DNA of 64,000 nt from Streptomyces liliiviolaceus (GTDB lineage: Bacteria; Actinomycetota; Actinomycetes; Streptomycetales; Streptomycetaceae): positions 6,634,001-6,698,000 of the forward strand of contig NZ_JAGPYQ010000001.1 of the NCBI RefSeq assembly GCF_018070025.1, in the 5' to 3' direction. Below the pieces are notes generated by a model. The model saw only the letters and a list, made by a program, of their open reading frames with translations. It had not been told where the DNA came from and ran no database searches. Positions within the stretch are counted from its first letter, which is position 1, and the number at the start of each line of letters is the position of its first letter. The position numbers and the translations under genes were made by a program. Positions 18,977 to 28,575 of the stretch are shown here, piece after piece.

Positions 18977-20602
18977 CTAGCGCAGAGGCACGTCGACGAG
19001 CATCGGTCGCGTCAACTCAGCCGCCCCCGCGACGAGTTCGCGGAGCTGGTCCGCGCTGCCCGCCCGTACGGCGTCGACTCCGAAGAACCGGGCCGCCTGG
19101 GTGAAGTCGAGCCGCCCCAGCTCGGTGCCGGGGCAGGTCCCGGTGCCGCCTCTGGCCTCATAGGTGTCCTGGAGGGTGCGGTAGGCGCCGTTGCCCATCA
19201 CCACGAACAGCACGGGAGCCGCGTACCGTGCCGCGCTCCACAGTCCCTGGAGGCCGAAGAGGGTGCAGCCGTCGCCGAGGACGGCGACAACGGGCCGGCC
19301 CGGTTCGGCCAGGGCCCGCCCGACCGCCGCGCCGATCCCCCAGCCGAGACCGCCGCCGACGGTGTGCGTATAGCTGCCGGGCCGGTCGAGGTGGACGAGT
19401 CTGCGGAGCAGCAGGCCCACCGTGATGGCCTCTTCGACGACGGCCGTGCCGGGCGGCAGTCCGCGCGCCACGGCGTGGGCGGCGGCCCAGGGCGCCAGGG
19501 GTGCCGGGGAGTACGCGGCGCGCGCGGCGGCCTCCGTACGGCCGCGTTCGGCCGTGTGGCGGTCGCCGACGCGCAGCACTCTGCCCTTCGCGGTGTGCGC
19601 GGGAATACGTTCGGGCAGCAGTTCGACGAGCCGGTCCAGGGACGGCCCGAGTGCGCCCACGAGGCCGTGGTCGGCGGGGAAGTTGCGGCCGATCTCGTCC
19701 GGGTCCGAGTCGAGCTGGACGACGGTGATCCCGGGCGGCAGCGCGGGACCCGGGGTGTAGTGATGCGGAGTGAAGGCGTGCGCTCCCACGAGGAAGAGGG
19801 TGTCGTACGGGTCCAGCGCCGCCCGGATCGCGTCGTGGCGCGGCGGCAGCATCCCCGCGTACAGGGGGTGGGTGGTCGGGAAGTTCAGGAAGTCCGCCAT
19901 CGGCTGGTGGTGCACGGGTGCCCCGCAGGCCTCGGCGGTGCGCACGAGCGCGGCCATGGCGTCCTCGCGGCCCACGCCGTCCCCCGCGACGATCACGGGC
20001 CGCGCTGCGCCGCCGAGCAGGACGGCGGCCCGGTCGAGTCCACCGGCCGGCGCGGGTCTGGGGGCCGGCGTACGAGCGGGGACGTCGACCTCGGTGTCCT
20101 CCGCGAGCAGGTCCATGGGTACGGACACGAGAACGGGCCCGGCGGGCGGCCTGGCGGCGAGCGCGAAGGCGCGGCGCAGCGCGAGCGGCAGGTCGCGGGC
20201 GTGCTGGATGTCGTACGCGGCTTTCACGGCCGGTGCGGAGAGCGCGACGAGGTCGGCGCTGAGCATGGGGTCCTGCTGGAGGTGGCGGCGGTCCTGCTGG
20301 CCGGCCATCACCACGAGCGGGGTGCGTGAGCGGCGGGCGTTGAGCAGGCCGATCAGTCCGTTGGCGAGGCCGGCCGCGATGTGCAGGCTGACGAAGGCGG
20401 TCCTGCCGGTGGCGCGGGCGTAGCCGTCGGCCATGGAGACGACCGCGCCCTCGTGGACACCGAGGACGTACTCGGGTGCCTGCTCGGCGTCCGCGAGGGC
20501 TGCCAGGAACGGCAGTTCGGTGGTGCCGGGGTTGCCGAAGACGCGGTCCACGCCCTCGCCGCGCAGGATGTCGAGCAGGGCGGGGGCGGGGCGGCGACCC
20601 AT
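18977..20602 (-). CDS. Benzoylformate decarboxylase-like thiamine-diphosphate enzyme
   Basis: The 541-aa protein has the three-domain TPP-enzyme layout. It matches benzoylformate decarboxylase (MdlC) better than acetolactate synthase: GNPGTTELPF near the N-terminus, cofactor-activating Glu51, His74 in SLHIAAG (BFD His70) and His280 in PHHYTPG (BFD His281). The cofactor motif starts at GDGC. BFD Ser26, which contacts the substrate carboxylate, is Thr27 here. The likely reaction is non-oxidative decarboxylation of a 2-oxo acid (phenylglyoxylate or a relative) to an aldehyde in the cytoplasm. Oxalyl-CoA-type or glyoxylate carboligase-type activity cannot be excluded. It is followed by an IclR regulator. 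Confidence 0.8.
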   Translation of the reverse strand: MGRRPAPALLDILRGEGVDRVFGNPGTTELPFLAALADAEQAPEYVLGVHEGAVVSMADGYARATGRTAFVSLHIAAGLANGLIGLLNARRSRTPLVVMAGQQDRRHLQQDPMLSADLVALSAPAVKAAYDIQHARDLPLALRRAFALAARPPAGPVLVSVPMDLLAEDTEVDVPARTPAPRPAPAGGLDRAAVLLGGAARPVIVAGDGVGREDAMAALVRTAEACGAPVHHQPMADFLNFPTTHPLYAGMLPPRHDAIRAALDPYDTLFLVGAHAFTPHHYTPGPALPPGITVVQLDSDPDEIGRNFPADHGLVGALGPSLDRLVELLPERIPAHTAKGRVLRVGDRHTAERGRTEAAARAAYSPAPLAPWAAAHAVARGLPPGTAVVEEAITVGLLLRRLVHLDRPGSYTHTVGGGLGWGIGAAVGRALAEPGRPVVAVLGDGCTLFGLQGLWSAARYAAPVLFVVMGNGAYRTLQDTYEARGGTGTCPGTELGRLDFTQAARFFGVDAVRAGSADQLRELVAGAAELTRPMLVDVPLR

Positions 20603-20733
20603 CGTTGGCTCCTCGTGGGGACGGGGACCGGTCGCCCGTCAGCGTCGGTGCTCCGCCCCACCGGGGCAAGGGGGACGTACCACTCAGCGGTACCGGGTGG
20701 TCCGGCGTTGTCGTCTGCGGCGCCGTCGTGGCT

Positions 20734-20815
20734 GGTCGCGCAGTTCCCCGCGCCCCTAAAAACGGGGCTGCGCCCCTGTTTTTCCGCCCTTGAGGGCGCG
20801 GGGAACTGCGCGACC
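20734..20815. terminator. Long hairpin of two facing repeats, terminator-like
   Basis: Arms 20734-20755 and 20794-20815 are perfect reverse complements of 22 bp, each containing a 20-bp-family repeat. The 38-nt loop contains a second GC-rich pairing (ACGGGG...). It lies 49 bp downstream of the FadB-like stop codon and upstream of the TPP enzyme gene, so it should end the four-gene acyl-CoA operon. Confidence 0.65.
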
Positions 20816-20863
20816 GGCCCCCACCGGCCCGCGGACGACGACGCACCCCAGAAAAAGGCCCCG

Positions 20864-23071
20864 TCAGCGGTCGCTGAACCGCTCCCCCTTCGCCGCCTTC
20901 TCCACCAGCAGCGCGGGCGGCGCGAACCGCTCCCCGTACCGCTCGGCCAGCTCCCGCGCGCGGGCCACGAACGCGGGCAGCCCCGGAGCAGCCGCCCCGC
21001 CGACACCCTCGTAACCGTTGATGTACTGCAGGACGCCACCCGTCCAGCCGGGGAAGCCGATGCCGAAGATGGAACCGATGTTGGCGTCGGCGACCGAGGT
21101 CAGGACTCCCTCCTCCAGGAGGCGGACGGTGTCCAGCGCCTCGGAGAAGAGCATGCGCTCCTGCATGTCCCGGAAGGGGATCTCCGCGCCCGGGCGGGTG
21201 AAGTGCTCCCGCAGTCCGGGCCACAGCGCCGCCCGCTTGCCGTCCGCCCCGTACTCGTAGAAGCCCGCGCCGCCGCTGCGCCCGGTGCGGCCGAACTCGT
21301 CGACCATGCGGTCGACGACGACGTCGGAGGGGTGCGCCGTCCACGTGCCGCCCGCCTCCTCGACGGCCCGCTTCGACTCGGCGCGGATCTTGCGGGGCAG
21401 GGTGAGCGTCAGCTCGTCCATCAGGGAGAGGACCTTGGCCGGGTAGCCGGCCTGGGCGGCGGCCTGTTCGACGGAGGCGGGCTCGATGCCCTCGCCGACC
21501 ATCGCCACGCCCTCGTTGATGAAGTGCCCGATGACGCGGGAGGTGAAGAAGCCGCGTGAGTCGTTGACGACGATCGGGGTCTTCCTGATCTGCCGTACGA
21601 GGTCGAAGGCGCGTGCCAGGGCCTCGTCACCGGTGCGCTCGCCCTTGATGATCTCGACGAGGGGCATCTTGTCGACGGGCGAGAAGAAGTGCAGTCCCAC
21701 GAAGTCGGTCTGCCGCTCGACGCCCTCGGCGAGCGCGGTGATCGGCAGGGTCGAGGTGTTGGAGCAGAGCAGCGCGTCCGGTTCGACGAGGTGCTGGATC
21801 TCCTGGAACACCTTGTGCTTGAGCGCCGGGTCCTCGAAGACGGCCTCGATGACGGCGTCGCAGCCCGCCACGTCCTGCGGGTCCGCGGTGGGCGTGATGC
21901 GGGCGAGCAGCGCGTCGGCCTTCTCCTGGCTCGTACGGCCGCGGGAGACGGCCTTGGCGCAGAGCTTCTCGGAGTAGGCCTTGCCCTTGGCGGCGGCCTC
22001 GGCGGAGACGTCCTTGAGGACGACGTCGATACCGGCGCGGGCGCACGAGTAGGCGATGCCGGCGCCCATCATCCCGGCGCCGAGGACGGCGACCCTGCGG
22101 ACCTGGCGGGGTTCGACGCCCTGGGGGCGGTTGGCGCCGGAGTTGACGGCCTGGAGGTCGAAGAAGAAGGCCTGGATCATGTTCTTGGAGGTCTGGCCCG
22201 CGGCCAGTTCCACGAAGTAGCGCGCCTCGATGACCTGCGCGGTCTCGAAGTCGACCTGGGAGCCCTCGACGGCCGCCGCGAGGATGTTGCGCGGCGCCGG
22301 GTAGGGCGCGCCGCCCGTCTGCTTGCGCAGGTTGGCCGGGAAGGCGGGCAGGTTCGCGGCGAACTTCGGGTTGGAGGGGGTGCCGCCCGGGATGCGGTAG
22401 CCGGGCTTGTCCCAGGGCTGGCTCGACTCGGGGTTGGCGTCGATGAAGGAGCGGGCCCTGGCCAGCATGTCCTCCTGGGTGTCCGCCACTTCGTGGACGA
22501 GGCCGTTCTCCAGGGCGCGCCGCGGGCTGTACTGGGTGCCCTGGAGGAGCACCTTGAGGAGGGCGTCGGCGATACCGAGGAGGCGTACGGTCCTGACGAC
22601 GCCGCCGCCTCCGGGCAGCAGGCCGAGCGTCACCTCGGGGCAGCCGATCTTGGAGCCGGGCGCGTCGAGGGCGACGCGGTGGTGGCAGGCCAGGGCGATC
22701 TCGAAGCCGCCGCCCAGGGCCGCACCGTTCATGGCGGCGACGACGGGCTTGCCGAGAGTCTCGATGCGGCGCAGGTCGCGCTTGATGGCGAGGCCGCCGT
22801 CGAGGAGCTGCTGGGCGGTCTCTGGGGTGACCCGGATGAGGTCGCGCAGGTCGCCGCCCGCGAAGAAGGTCTTCTTGGCGGAGGTGAAGACGATGCCGCG
22901 GATGGCCGCGGGGTCGGCCTGGACCTCGGCCTCCAGGCGGTCGGCGATCGCGGTGAGGGACGCGCGGAACGCCTGGTTCATGGTGTTCGCGGACTGGCTG
23001 GGATCGTCGAGGACCAGGGTGACGACACCGGTGTCGTCCTGTTCCCAGCGGATGGTGGTGCTCTCGGTCAT
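20864..23071 (-). CDS. FadB-like multifunctional enoyl-CoA hydratase / 3-hydroxyacyl-CoA dehydrogenase
   Basis: The 735-aa protein is the usual FadB/FadJ size. Residues about 1-200 form a crotonase fold with the oxyanion Gly-rich segment NGAALGGG. A central NAD-binding Rossmann motif [15 protein letters not shown] starts near 330, and two C-terminal 3HCDH domains follow ([14 protein letters not shown], later GFGxPGWTGG-like). It catalyses the hydration and second oxidation steps of beta-oxidation. It is the last gene of an operon with thiolase 75 bp upstream, and pairs with it as the trifunctional-like complex. The hairpin at 20734-20815 follows it. Confidence 0.93.
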   Translation of the reverse strand: MTESTTIRWEQDDTGVVTLVLDDPSQSANTMNQAFRASLTAIADRLEAEVQADPAAIRGIVFTSAKKTFFAGGDLRDLIRVTPETAQQLLDGGLAIKRDLRRIETLGKPVVAAMNGAALGGGFEIALACHHRVALDAPGSKIGCPEVTLGLLPGGGGVVRTVRLLGIADALLKVLLQGTQYSPRRALENGLVHEVADTQEDMLARARSFIDANPESSQPWDKPGYRIPGGTPSNPKFAANLPAFPANLRKQTGGAPYPAPRNILAAAVEGSQVDFETAQVIEARYFVELAAGQTSKNMIQAFFFDLQAVNSGANRPQGVEPRQVRRVAVLGAGMMGAGIAYSCARAGIDVVLKDVSAEAAAKGKAYSEKLCAKAVSRGRTSQEKADALLARITPTADPQDVAGCDAVIEAVFEDPALKHKVFQEIQHLVEPDALLCSNTSTLPITALAEGVERQTDFVGLHFFSPVDKMPLVEIIKGERTGDEALARAFDLVRQIRKTPIVVNDSRGFFTSRVIGHFINEGVAMVGEGIEPASVEQAAAQAGYPAKVLSLMDELTLTLPRKIRAESKRAVEEAGGTWTAHPSDVVVDRMVDEFGRTGRSGGAGFYEYGADGKRAALWPGLREHFTRPGAEIPFRDMQERMLFSEALDTVRLLEEGVLTSVADANIGSIFGIGFPGWTGGVLQYINGYEGVGGAAAPGLPAFVARARELAERYGERFAPPALLVEKAAKGERFSDR

Positions 23072-23146
23072 GAGGGTTTTCTCCGTTGAAGTCCGGGGGC
23101 CACTGAAGTCCCGGGGGCCGCTGACGTCCCGGGTGCCGCTGGGGAG

Positions 23147-24361
23147 TTACAGGCGCTCGACGATCGTCGCGATGCCCATGCCGCCGCCCACGCAGAGCGT
23201 GGCGAGGCCGAACCGCTTGTCCTGGCGCTCCAGTTCGTCGACGAGCGTGCCGAGGATCATCGCCCCGGTCGCGCCGAGCGGGTGGCCCAGCGCGATCGCA
23301 CCGCCGTTGACGTTGACCTTGTCCAGGGACAGGCCCATGTCCCGGGCGAACCGCAGGACGACCGCCGCGAAGGCCTCGTTGATCTCGACGAGGTCGATGT
23401 CGTCGATGGTCAGCCCGGCCTTGGCGAGTGCCTTGCGGGTGGCGGGCGCGGGCCCGGTGAGCATGATGGTCGGCTCGGAGCCGGAGACGGCCGCGGAGAC
23501 GATCCGCGCGCGCGGGGTGATCCCGTACCGCTCGCCGACCTCCTTGGAGCCGACGGCGACGAGCGAGGCGCCGTCCACGATCCCGGAGGAGTTGCCGGCG
23601 TGGTGGACGTGGTCGATCTTCTCCACCCAGTGGTACTTCTGCAGCGCCACGGCGTCGAAGCCGCCGAGGTCGCCGATGTCCGCGAACGACGGCTTCAGCC
23701 TGCCCAGCGAGTCGGCGGTGGTGCCGGGGCGCGGGTGCTCGTCGTGGTCGAGGACGACGAGTCCGTTGCGGTCCTTCACGGGTACGACGGACCTGCCGAA
23801 GCGGCCGTCCTTCGCGGCCTCGGCGGCGCGCTCCTGGGACAGCGCCGCGTACTCGTCGACATCGCGCCGGGAGAATCCCTCGATGGTGGCGATGAGGTCG
23901 GCGCCGATGCCCTGGGGTACGAAGTCGGTGGCGATGTTGGTCATCGGGTCGGCGAACCAGGCGCCGCCGTCGGAAGCCATCGGCACCCGGGACATCGACT
24001 CGACGCCGCCCGCGAGGACGAGGTCCTCCCAGCCCGAACGGACCTTCATCGCCGCCAGGTTGACGGCCTCCAGGCCCGACGCGCAGAAGCGGTTCTCCTG
24101 GACGCCGGCCACGGTGTCGGGCAGTCCGGCGGCGATGGCCGAGATCCGGGCGATGTCGGAGCCCTGGTCGCCGACCGGCCCGACGACACCGAGCACGATG
24201 TCGTCGATGGCAGCCGGGTCGAGTCCGGGGAAGCGGGCCCGGATCTCGTGGATGAGTCCGACGACCAGGTCGACGGGCTTGGTGCCGTGCAGGGCACCGT
24301 TCGCCTTGCCGCGTCCGCGCGGGGTGCGGATCGCGTCGTACACGTACGCTTCGGTGGTCAC
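23147..24361 (-). CDS. Acetyl-CoA C-acyltransferase (beta-oxidation thiolase)
   Basis: The 404-aa thiolase has the nucleophile Cys93 (NRFCASG), the GHPLGATG His360 and the second Cys390 (CVGGGMG), so it is catalytically complete. Size and partner gene fit FadA/FadI rather than a biosynthetic PhaA. It cleaves 3-oxoacyl-CoA with CoA to acetyl-CoA and a shortened acyl-CoA. It lies 40 bp after the acyl-CoA dehydrogenase gene and 75 bp before the FadB-like gene. A different thiolase (PcaF) occurs at 56694, and the two are clearly distinct sequences. Confidence 0.93.
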   Translation of the reverse strand: MTTEAYVYDAIRTPRGRGKANGALHGTKPVDLVVGLIHEIRARFPGLDPAAIDDIVLGVVGPVGDQGSDIARISAIAAGLPDTVAGVQENRFCASGLEAVNLAAMKVRSGWEDLVLAGGVESMSRVPMASDGGAWFADPMTNIATDFVPQGIGADLIATIEGFSRRDVDEYAALSQERAAEAAKDGRFGRSVVPVKDRNGLVVLDHDEHPRPGTTADSLGRLKPSFADIGDLGGFDAVALQKYHWVEKIDHVHHAGNSSGIVDGASLVAVGSKEVGERYGITPRARIVSAAVSGSEPTIMLTGPAPATRKALAKAGLTIDDIDLVEINEAFAAVVLRFARDMGLSLDKVNVNGGAIALGHPLGATGAMILGTLVDELERQDKRFGLATLCVGGGMGIATIVERL

Positions 24362-24401
24362 TCGTGAGCCTTTCAGGAGGAGCCCGGGGGCACCGGGCGG
24401 G

Positions 24402-25544
24402 TCAGCCGAGCAGGGAACGGCCGATGATCTCCTTCATGATCTCGGTCGTCCCGCCGTAGATGGTCTGGATGCGGCCGTCGGTGAAGGCCTTCGCTACGCG
24501 GTACTCCGTCATGTAGCCGTAGCCGCCGTGCAGTTGCAGGCAGCGGTCCGCGACGCGTTTCTGCAGTTCGGTGGCCCACCACTTGGCCATCGAGGCGTGC
24601 ACGGCGTCGAGTTCGCCGGCCGTGTGGTCGACGACGCAGCGGTCGATGAAGGTGCGGGTGACGGCGCACTCGGTGGCCATCTCCGCTATCTCGAAGCGGA
24701 TGTGCTGGAGCCTCGCCAGGGGCCGTCCGAAGGCCTCGCGCTCCTTGACGTACTCGGTGGTGATCTCCAGCAGGTGTTCGGCGGCGGCGATCCCGGCGAC
24801 GGCGATCCCCATGCGCTCCTGCGCGAGGTTCGTCATCAGGTGCACGAAGGCGCCGTTCAGCTCGCCGAGCAGGTTCTCCTTCGGGACGCGTACGTCGTTG
24901 AAGAACAGCTCCGCGGTGTCCTGGGCCTTCTGGCCGATCTTGTCGAGGTTGCGGCCCCGCTCGAAGCCCTCGGTGCCGCGCTCGACGACGAGCAGGGAGA
25001 GGCCCTTGGCGCCTCCCTCGGGGGTCGTCTTGGCGACGACGATCACGAGGTCGGCCAGGATGCCGTTCGAGATGAACGTCTTGGAGCCGTTGAGCAGCCA
25101 GTGGTCGCCCCGGTCCTCGGCGTGCGTCCTGATGCCCTGGAGGTCGGAACCGGCGCCGGGCTCGGTCATGGCGATGGCGGTGATCAGCGAGCCGTCGCAG
25201 AACCCGGGCAGCCAGCGCCGCTTCTGCTCCTCGGTGCCGAGCCCCGTCAGATAGGGCCCGATGATGTCGTTGTGCAGCCCGAGGGCGAGCCCGGCGGCTC
25301 CCGCGCGGGTGAACTCCTCGGCGAGCGCCGCGCTGTAGCGGAAGTCGGCGTCGCCGCCGCCCCCGTACTCCTCGGGGACGGCGAGACCCAGCAGTCCCTG
25401 CCGGCCGGCCGCGAGCCAGGCCTCGCGCGAGACGATGCCGTCCTTCTCCCACTGCTCGTAGTGCGGCAGCACCTCCTTCGCGAGGAAGGTGCGGACGGTC
25501 TCGCGGAACGCCTCGTGCTCGGGCGTGAAGATCTGCCGCTTCAT
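24402..25544 (-). CDS. Acyl-CoA dehydrogenase
   Basis: The 380-aa FAD flavoprotein has the ACAD signatures [13 protein letters not shown] (FAD/substrate loop) in the middle and the C-terminal helix segment [11 protein letters not shown]...[17 protein letters not shown]. It performs the first oxidation of beta-oxidation, passing electrons to ETF. The frame is open far upstream, but [10 protein letters not shown] is the natural start and its ATG overlaps the TGA of the CoA-transferase gene (ATGA), giving translational coupling. Chain-length or branched-chain preference cannot be read from the sequence. Confidence 0.92.
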   Translation of the reverse strand: MKRQIFTPEHEAFRETVRTFLAKEVLPHYEQWEKDGIVSREAWLAAGRQGLLGLAVPEEYGGGGDADFRYSAALAEEFTRAGAAGLALGLHNDIIGPYLTGLGTEEQKRRWLPGFCDGSLITAIAMTEPGAGSDLQGIRTHAEDRGDHWLLNGSKTFISNGILADLVIVVAKTTPEGGAKGLSLLVVERGTEGFERGRNLDKIGQKAQDTAELFFNDVRVPKENLLGELNGAFVHLMTNLAQERMGIAVAGIAAAEHLLEITTEYVKEREAFGRPLARLQHIRFEIAEMATECAVTRTFIDRCVVDHTAGELDAVHASMAKWWATELQKRVADRCLQLHGGYGYMTEYRVAKAFTDGRIQTIYGGTTEIMKEIIGRSLLG

Positions 25545-26800
25545 TCGGGGGTGCCCTTCGGTTCGGGAGCGCCCGTCGGCTGCGGGGTGCCCTTCGGTGC
25601 GGTCGGTTCGGGAATGCCTTCCAGGAGGCCCGGTACGTCCCAGTCGCGGGCCACCTCGGCGGTGCCGGTGCCCGGCAGGGCGGGCTCGCCGCGGACGGCG
25701 GTGGGGGTGGCGGAGAAGCGGGGTGCGGGGGCGGGCTGGGTGATGCCGCCGTGGTCGGTGAAGGTGCCACGGGCCGCGAGATGCGGATGGTGCGGCGCCT
25801 CGCGCAGCGACAGCACGGGCGCCACGCACGCGTCGGAGCCCTCGAAGACCGCCGCCCACTCGTCGCGCGTACGGGTCCTGAAGCGGGCCGCGACCGCCTC
25901 GCGCAGCTCGCCCCAGCGGGCCAGGTCCTTGCGCGCGGAGGCGTGGTCCCCGAGGCCGAGCAGGTCGGTGAACTCCTCGTAGAACTGCCTCTCCAGCGCG
26001 CCGACCGCCATGTACCGCCCGTCGGCCGTCTCGTACGTGCCGTAGTACGGGCAGCCGCCGTCGAGGAGGTTCGCGCCGCGCCGGTCCTGCCAGCCGCCCG
26101 CGGCCAGCATGCCGTGGATCATCGAGGAGAGGTGGGCCGTGCCGTCCACGATCGCCGCGTCCACGACCTGGCCCGAGCCGGTCGCGCGCGCGTGGTGGAG
26201 CGCGGCCAGGACGCCCACGACGAGGTACAGGGAGCCGCCCGCGTAGTCCCCGAGGAGGTTCGCGGGGACGGCCGGCGGCTCGTCGGGGGCGCCGATCATG
26301 CCGAGGGTGCCGGTCAGCGCGATGTACGCGATGTCGTGCCCGGCGCGCGGGGCGAGCGGTCCGTCCTGGCCCCAGCCGGTCATCCGTCCGTAGACGAGGC
26401 CCGGATTGCGGGCGTGGCAGGCCTCGGGGCCGATGCCGAGGCGCTCGGCGACCCCCGGCCGGAAGCCCTCGACGAGGATGTCGGCGCGCTCGACGAGGGC
26501 GAGGACCCGCTCGGCGCCGTCGGCCGCCTTCAGGTCGACGATCACCGAGCGCTTGTTGCGGTTGGTGACGTCGTGGGCGGGGTCGATCGCGAGGGACCCG
26601 CCGCCCGGCCGGTCCACGCGGACGACGTCCGCGCCCAGGTCGGCCAGGAGCATGGCGGCAAACGGGCCGGGCCCGATGCCCGCCAACTCGACCACGCGCA
26701 CCCCGGACAGCGGACCGTGCCCCGCCGCTCCCGCTCCCGTTTCCGTACCCGATTCCGCTCCCGTGGTGTCCGCCGATTCCGCCCCTGCCGCCGCCGTCAT
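25541..26800 (-). CDS. CaiB/BaiF-family (class III) CoA-transferase
   Basis: The 419-aa protein carries the family's N-terminal [25 protein letters not shown] pattern in part (VRVVELAG, then [14 protein letters not shown]) and a mid-protein Asp nucleophile region around GDYAGGSLY. Class III enzymes move CoA between acids or act as racemases (alpha-methylacyl-CoA racemase is a relative with the same fold). The start ATG 26800 has GGGGG upstream; the frame opens to 26836. It is the first gene of the acyl-CoA operon, so the substrate may be activated by CoA transfer instead of an ATP-dependent ligase, or a 2-methylacyl-CoA may be epimerised for the dehydrogenase. Confidence 0.88.
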   Translation of the reverse strand: MTAAAGAESADTTGAESGTETGAGAAGHGPLSGVRVVELAGIGPGPFAAMLLADLGADVVRVDRPGGGSLAIDPAHDVTNRNKRSVIVDLKAADGAERVLALVERADILVEGFRPGVAERLGIGPEACHARNPGLVYGRMTGWGQDGPLAPRAGHDIAYIALTGTLGMIGAPDEPPAVPANLLGDYAGGSLYLVVGVLAALHHARATGSGQVVDAAIVDGTAHLSSMIHGMLAAGGWQDRRGANLLDGGCPYYGTYETADGRYMAVGALERQFYEEFTDLLGLGDHASARKDLARWGELREAVAARFRTRTRDEWAAVFEGSDACVAPVLSLREAPHHPHLAARGTFTDHGGITQPAPAPRFSATPTAVRGEPALPGTGTAEVARDWDVPGLLEGIPEPTAPKGTPQPTGAPEPKGTPE

Positions 26801-26823
26801 CAAGCCCCCAGCACTGTGACACA

Positions 26824-26870
26824 ACTGATGTAACATCAGTGATGTTAAGAACGCGTTCCACTTCGCACAA
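26824..26870 (-). promoter_or_regulatory. Promoter with overlapping palindromic operators for the acyl-CoA operon
   Basis: On the minus strand, TTGTGC (26865-26870) and TAACAT (26842-26847) are separated by 17 nt. Overlapping and following the -10 are two interlocked palindromes: ACTGATGT-A-ACATCAGT at 26824-26840 and TAACATCA-G-TGATGTTA at 26831-26847, each exact apart from the centre base. Three half-sites (TGATGT / ACATCA / TGATGT) thus alternate. A dimeric repressor, perhaps of the TetR type common for fatty-acid catabolism, would block RNA polymerase here. The regulator is not encoded next to it. Confidence 0.65.
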
Positions 26871-27006
26871 GCCCCCGGCGAGCAAGCGCTCAGTCAATTC
26901 TGGAAGCCCTGGCCGGTTCCCGCGACGGGGCCCTGATCCGTCCGCTCCCGTCGCACGCTAGCCTCGGCCCCCGACATCGGCGCGGGCTGAACGGCTGAGA
27001 GGTGCC

Positions 27007-28197
27007 ATGAGCAGGCAGGACAGGACCGGGCGCGCGTACGACATCGTGCTCTTCGGAGCCACGGGATTCGTCGGAGGGCTCACCGCGGAGTACCTCGCCG
27101 CGCATGCCCCCGAAGGGCTGCGCTGGGCGATCGCGGCCCGCGACACCGCGAAACTGGAACGGCTGCGGGACCGCCTCACGGAAATCGACCCGGCGTGCGC
27201 GGAGCTGCCCGTGCTACGGGCCGACGTCACCGATCCGGTCTCCCTGCGGGAACTCGCGGAGCACGCGCGCGTGGTGGCCACGACCGTCGGCCCCTACGTG
27301 GAGTACGGCGAGGGCCTGGTCGCCGCCTGCGCGGACGCCGGCACCGACTATCTGGACCTGTGCGGAGAGCCCGAGTTCGTCGACCTCATGTACGTGCGGC
27401 ACGACGCACGCGCGCGGGAGACCGGCGCCCGGCTGGTGCACGCCGCCGGATTCGACTCGATCCCCCACGACCTGGGCGCCTGGTTCACCGTGCGACAGCT
27501 CCCCGAAGGGGTACCGCTGACCGTGGACGGCTTCGTGCGCGTCGAGGCGATGTTCTCGGGCGGCACCTTCGCGTCGGCCCTCAACCAGTTCTCCCGCGGG
27601 CGGCACATCCTCGCCGCCGCGCGCGACCGCAAGCGGCACGAGCCGCGCCTGGTCGGACGCCGGGCGTACGTTCCCGCGAGCGCCCCGCGCTACGCGAAGG
27701 AACTCGGCGCGTGGGCACTGCCGCTGCCCACCATCGACGCGCAGATCGTGCAGCGGTCCGCGCGGGCGCTGGAACGGTACGGGCCCGACTTCCGCTACCG
27801 CCACTACGCCGCAGTCGAGACGCTGCCGTCGGCCGTGGGCGGGGTGGCCGGAGCCGGGGCCGTCTTCGCGGCGGCGCAGGTGCCGCCTGTGCGGCGCTGG
27901 CTGTCGGGCCGGTTCAAGCCGGGCGAGGGGCCGAGCGAGGAGAAGCGGGCCGCCAGCTGGTTCTCGGTGCGGTTCGTCGGCGAGGGCGGTGGGAAGCGGG
28001 TCTTCACCGAGGTGGCCGGCGGGGATCCCGGCTACGGGGACACTGTGAAGATGCTGGGCGAGTCCGCGTTGTGTCTCGCGTTCGACGAGCTGCCCCACAC
28101 GTCGGGGCAGGTGACGACCGCCGTCGCCATGGGGGATTCGCTGATCGAGCGGTTGCGGGGGGCGGGGATCACTTTTCGGGTTGCGGCCGTTCGGTGA
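27007..28197 (+). CDS. Saccharopine-dehydrogenase-like NAD(P)-binding protein (trans-acting enoyl reductase family)
   Basis: The 396-aa protein has an N-terminal Rossmann fold (IVLFGATGFVGGLTAEYL) and the conserved DYLDLCGEPEF and AGFDSIPHDLG segments of the family that includes mycobacterial trans-acting enoyl reductases and saccharopine-dehydrogenase-like oxidoreductases. A hydrophobic stretch at about 275-300 (GGVAGAGAVFAAAQVPP) suggests membrane association, as in relatives. It is likely a lipid-directed reductase, but the substrate is unknown. The ATG is preceded by GAGAGGTG. It is divergent from the acyl-CoA operon. Confidence 0.82.
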   Translation: MSRQDRTGRAYDIVLFGATGFVGGLTAEYLAAHAPEGLRWAIAARDTAKLERLRDRLTEIDPACAELPVLRADVTDPVSLRELAEHARVVATTVGPYVEYGEGLVAACADAGTDYLDLCGEPEFVDLMYVRHDARARETGARLVHAAGFDSIPHDLGAWFTVRQLPEGVPLTVDGFVRVEAMFSGGTFASALNQFSRGRHILAAARDRKRHEPRLVGRRAYVPASAPRYAKELGAWALPLPTIDAQIVQRSARALERYGPDFRYRHYAAVETLPSAVGGVAGAGAVFAAAQVPPVRRWLSGRFKPGEGPSEEKRAASWFSVRFVGEGGGKRVFTEVAGGDPGYGDTVKMLGESALCLAFDELPHTSGQVTTAVAMGDSLIERLRGAGITFRVAAVR

Positions 28198-28292
28198 CGC
28201 GGTGACGCTGCGCTGGCTAGGGCCGTGGGGGTGTTGCTGTTGCTCGGAGGGGTGATGCCCGGAGGGCTGGTGCGGGTTGAGTGTGGCTGGGG

Positions 28293-28312
28293 GCGCAGTT
28301 CCCCGCGCCCCT
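28293..28312 (+). repeat. Single 20-bp-family repeat
   Basis: One exact core copy lies between the converging stops of the 27007 gene and the 48-aa membrane protein gene. It has no facing partner, so it forms no long hairpin. Confidence 0.7.
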
Positions 28313-28354
28313 AAAGGCACTGGGCCCTTGCTGCCACAGGAGTGCGCGGAGTGG

Positions 28355-28501
28355 TCAGAAGGGCCATTCCACGAGCGTGTAGATCATTCCGGCTGTCCAG
28401 GCCACGCCTGCCAGTACCGCGAGGGCCAGGCCGGCCATCACGGCCCGCTCGACGGGCTGGGTGGGGCCTGCGGCGGGCTCGGGGGCACGGTGTGTCGTCA
28501 T
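28355..28501 (-). CDS. 48-aa single-span membrane protein
   Basis: This short gene runs from ATG 28501 to TGA 28355. The protein starts MTTHRAPEPAAGPTQP, has one membrane helix (about 20-44; MAGLALAVLAGVAWTAGMIY) and ends LVEWPF. Support comes from a clean start, a Pro/Ala N-terminus, a single well-formed helix with a short polar end and a stop right after it; codons are G/C-ended. No strong ribosome site is visible. It lies 74 bp downstream of the endonuclease V gene on the same strand. Function unknown; I have the impression that similar small proteins exist in other Streptomyces but did not check. Confidence 0.6.
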   Translation of the reverse strand: MTTHRAPEPAAGPTQPVERAVMAGLALAVLAGVAWTAGMIYTLVEWPF

Positions 28502-28575
28502 GGGCCAAGCTTGTCGATCATGGCGGGCCGCGACATCCGTACACGTACTCAGAACACGTACTCAGGCCGTCGCGC

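Noticed and set aside
22407..25982. A 1191-codon open frame on the plus strand
   Set aside because: It is antisense to the FadB-like, thiolase, acyl-CoA dehydrogenase and CoA-transferase genes, all with complete catalytic motifs. Its protein is a low-complexity Arg/Ser/Pro product typical of GC-rich antisense frames.
24402..26897. Acyl-CoA dehydrogenase fused to a long N-terminal extension in the same frame
   Set aside because: The extension is the out-of-frame shadow of the CoA-transferase gene. The ATGA overlap at 25541-25544 gives a normal start.
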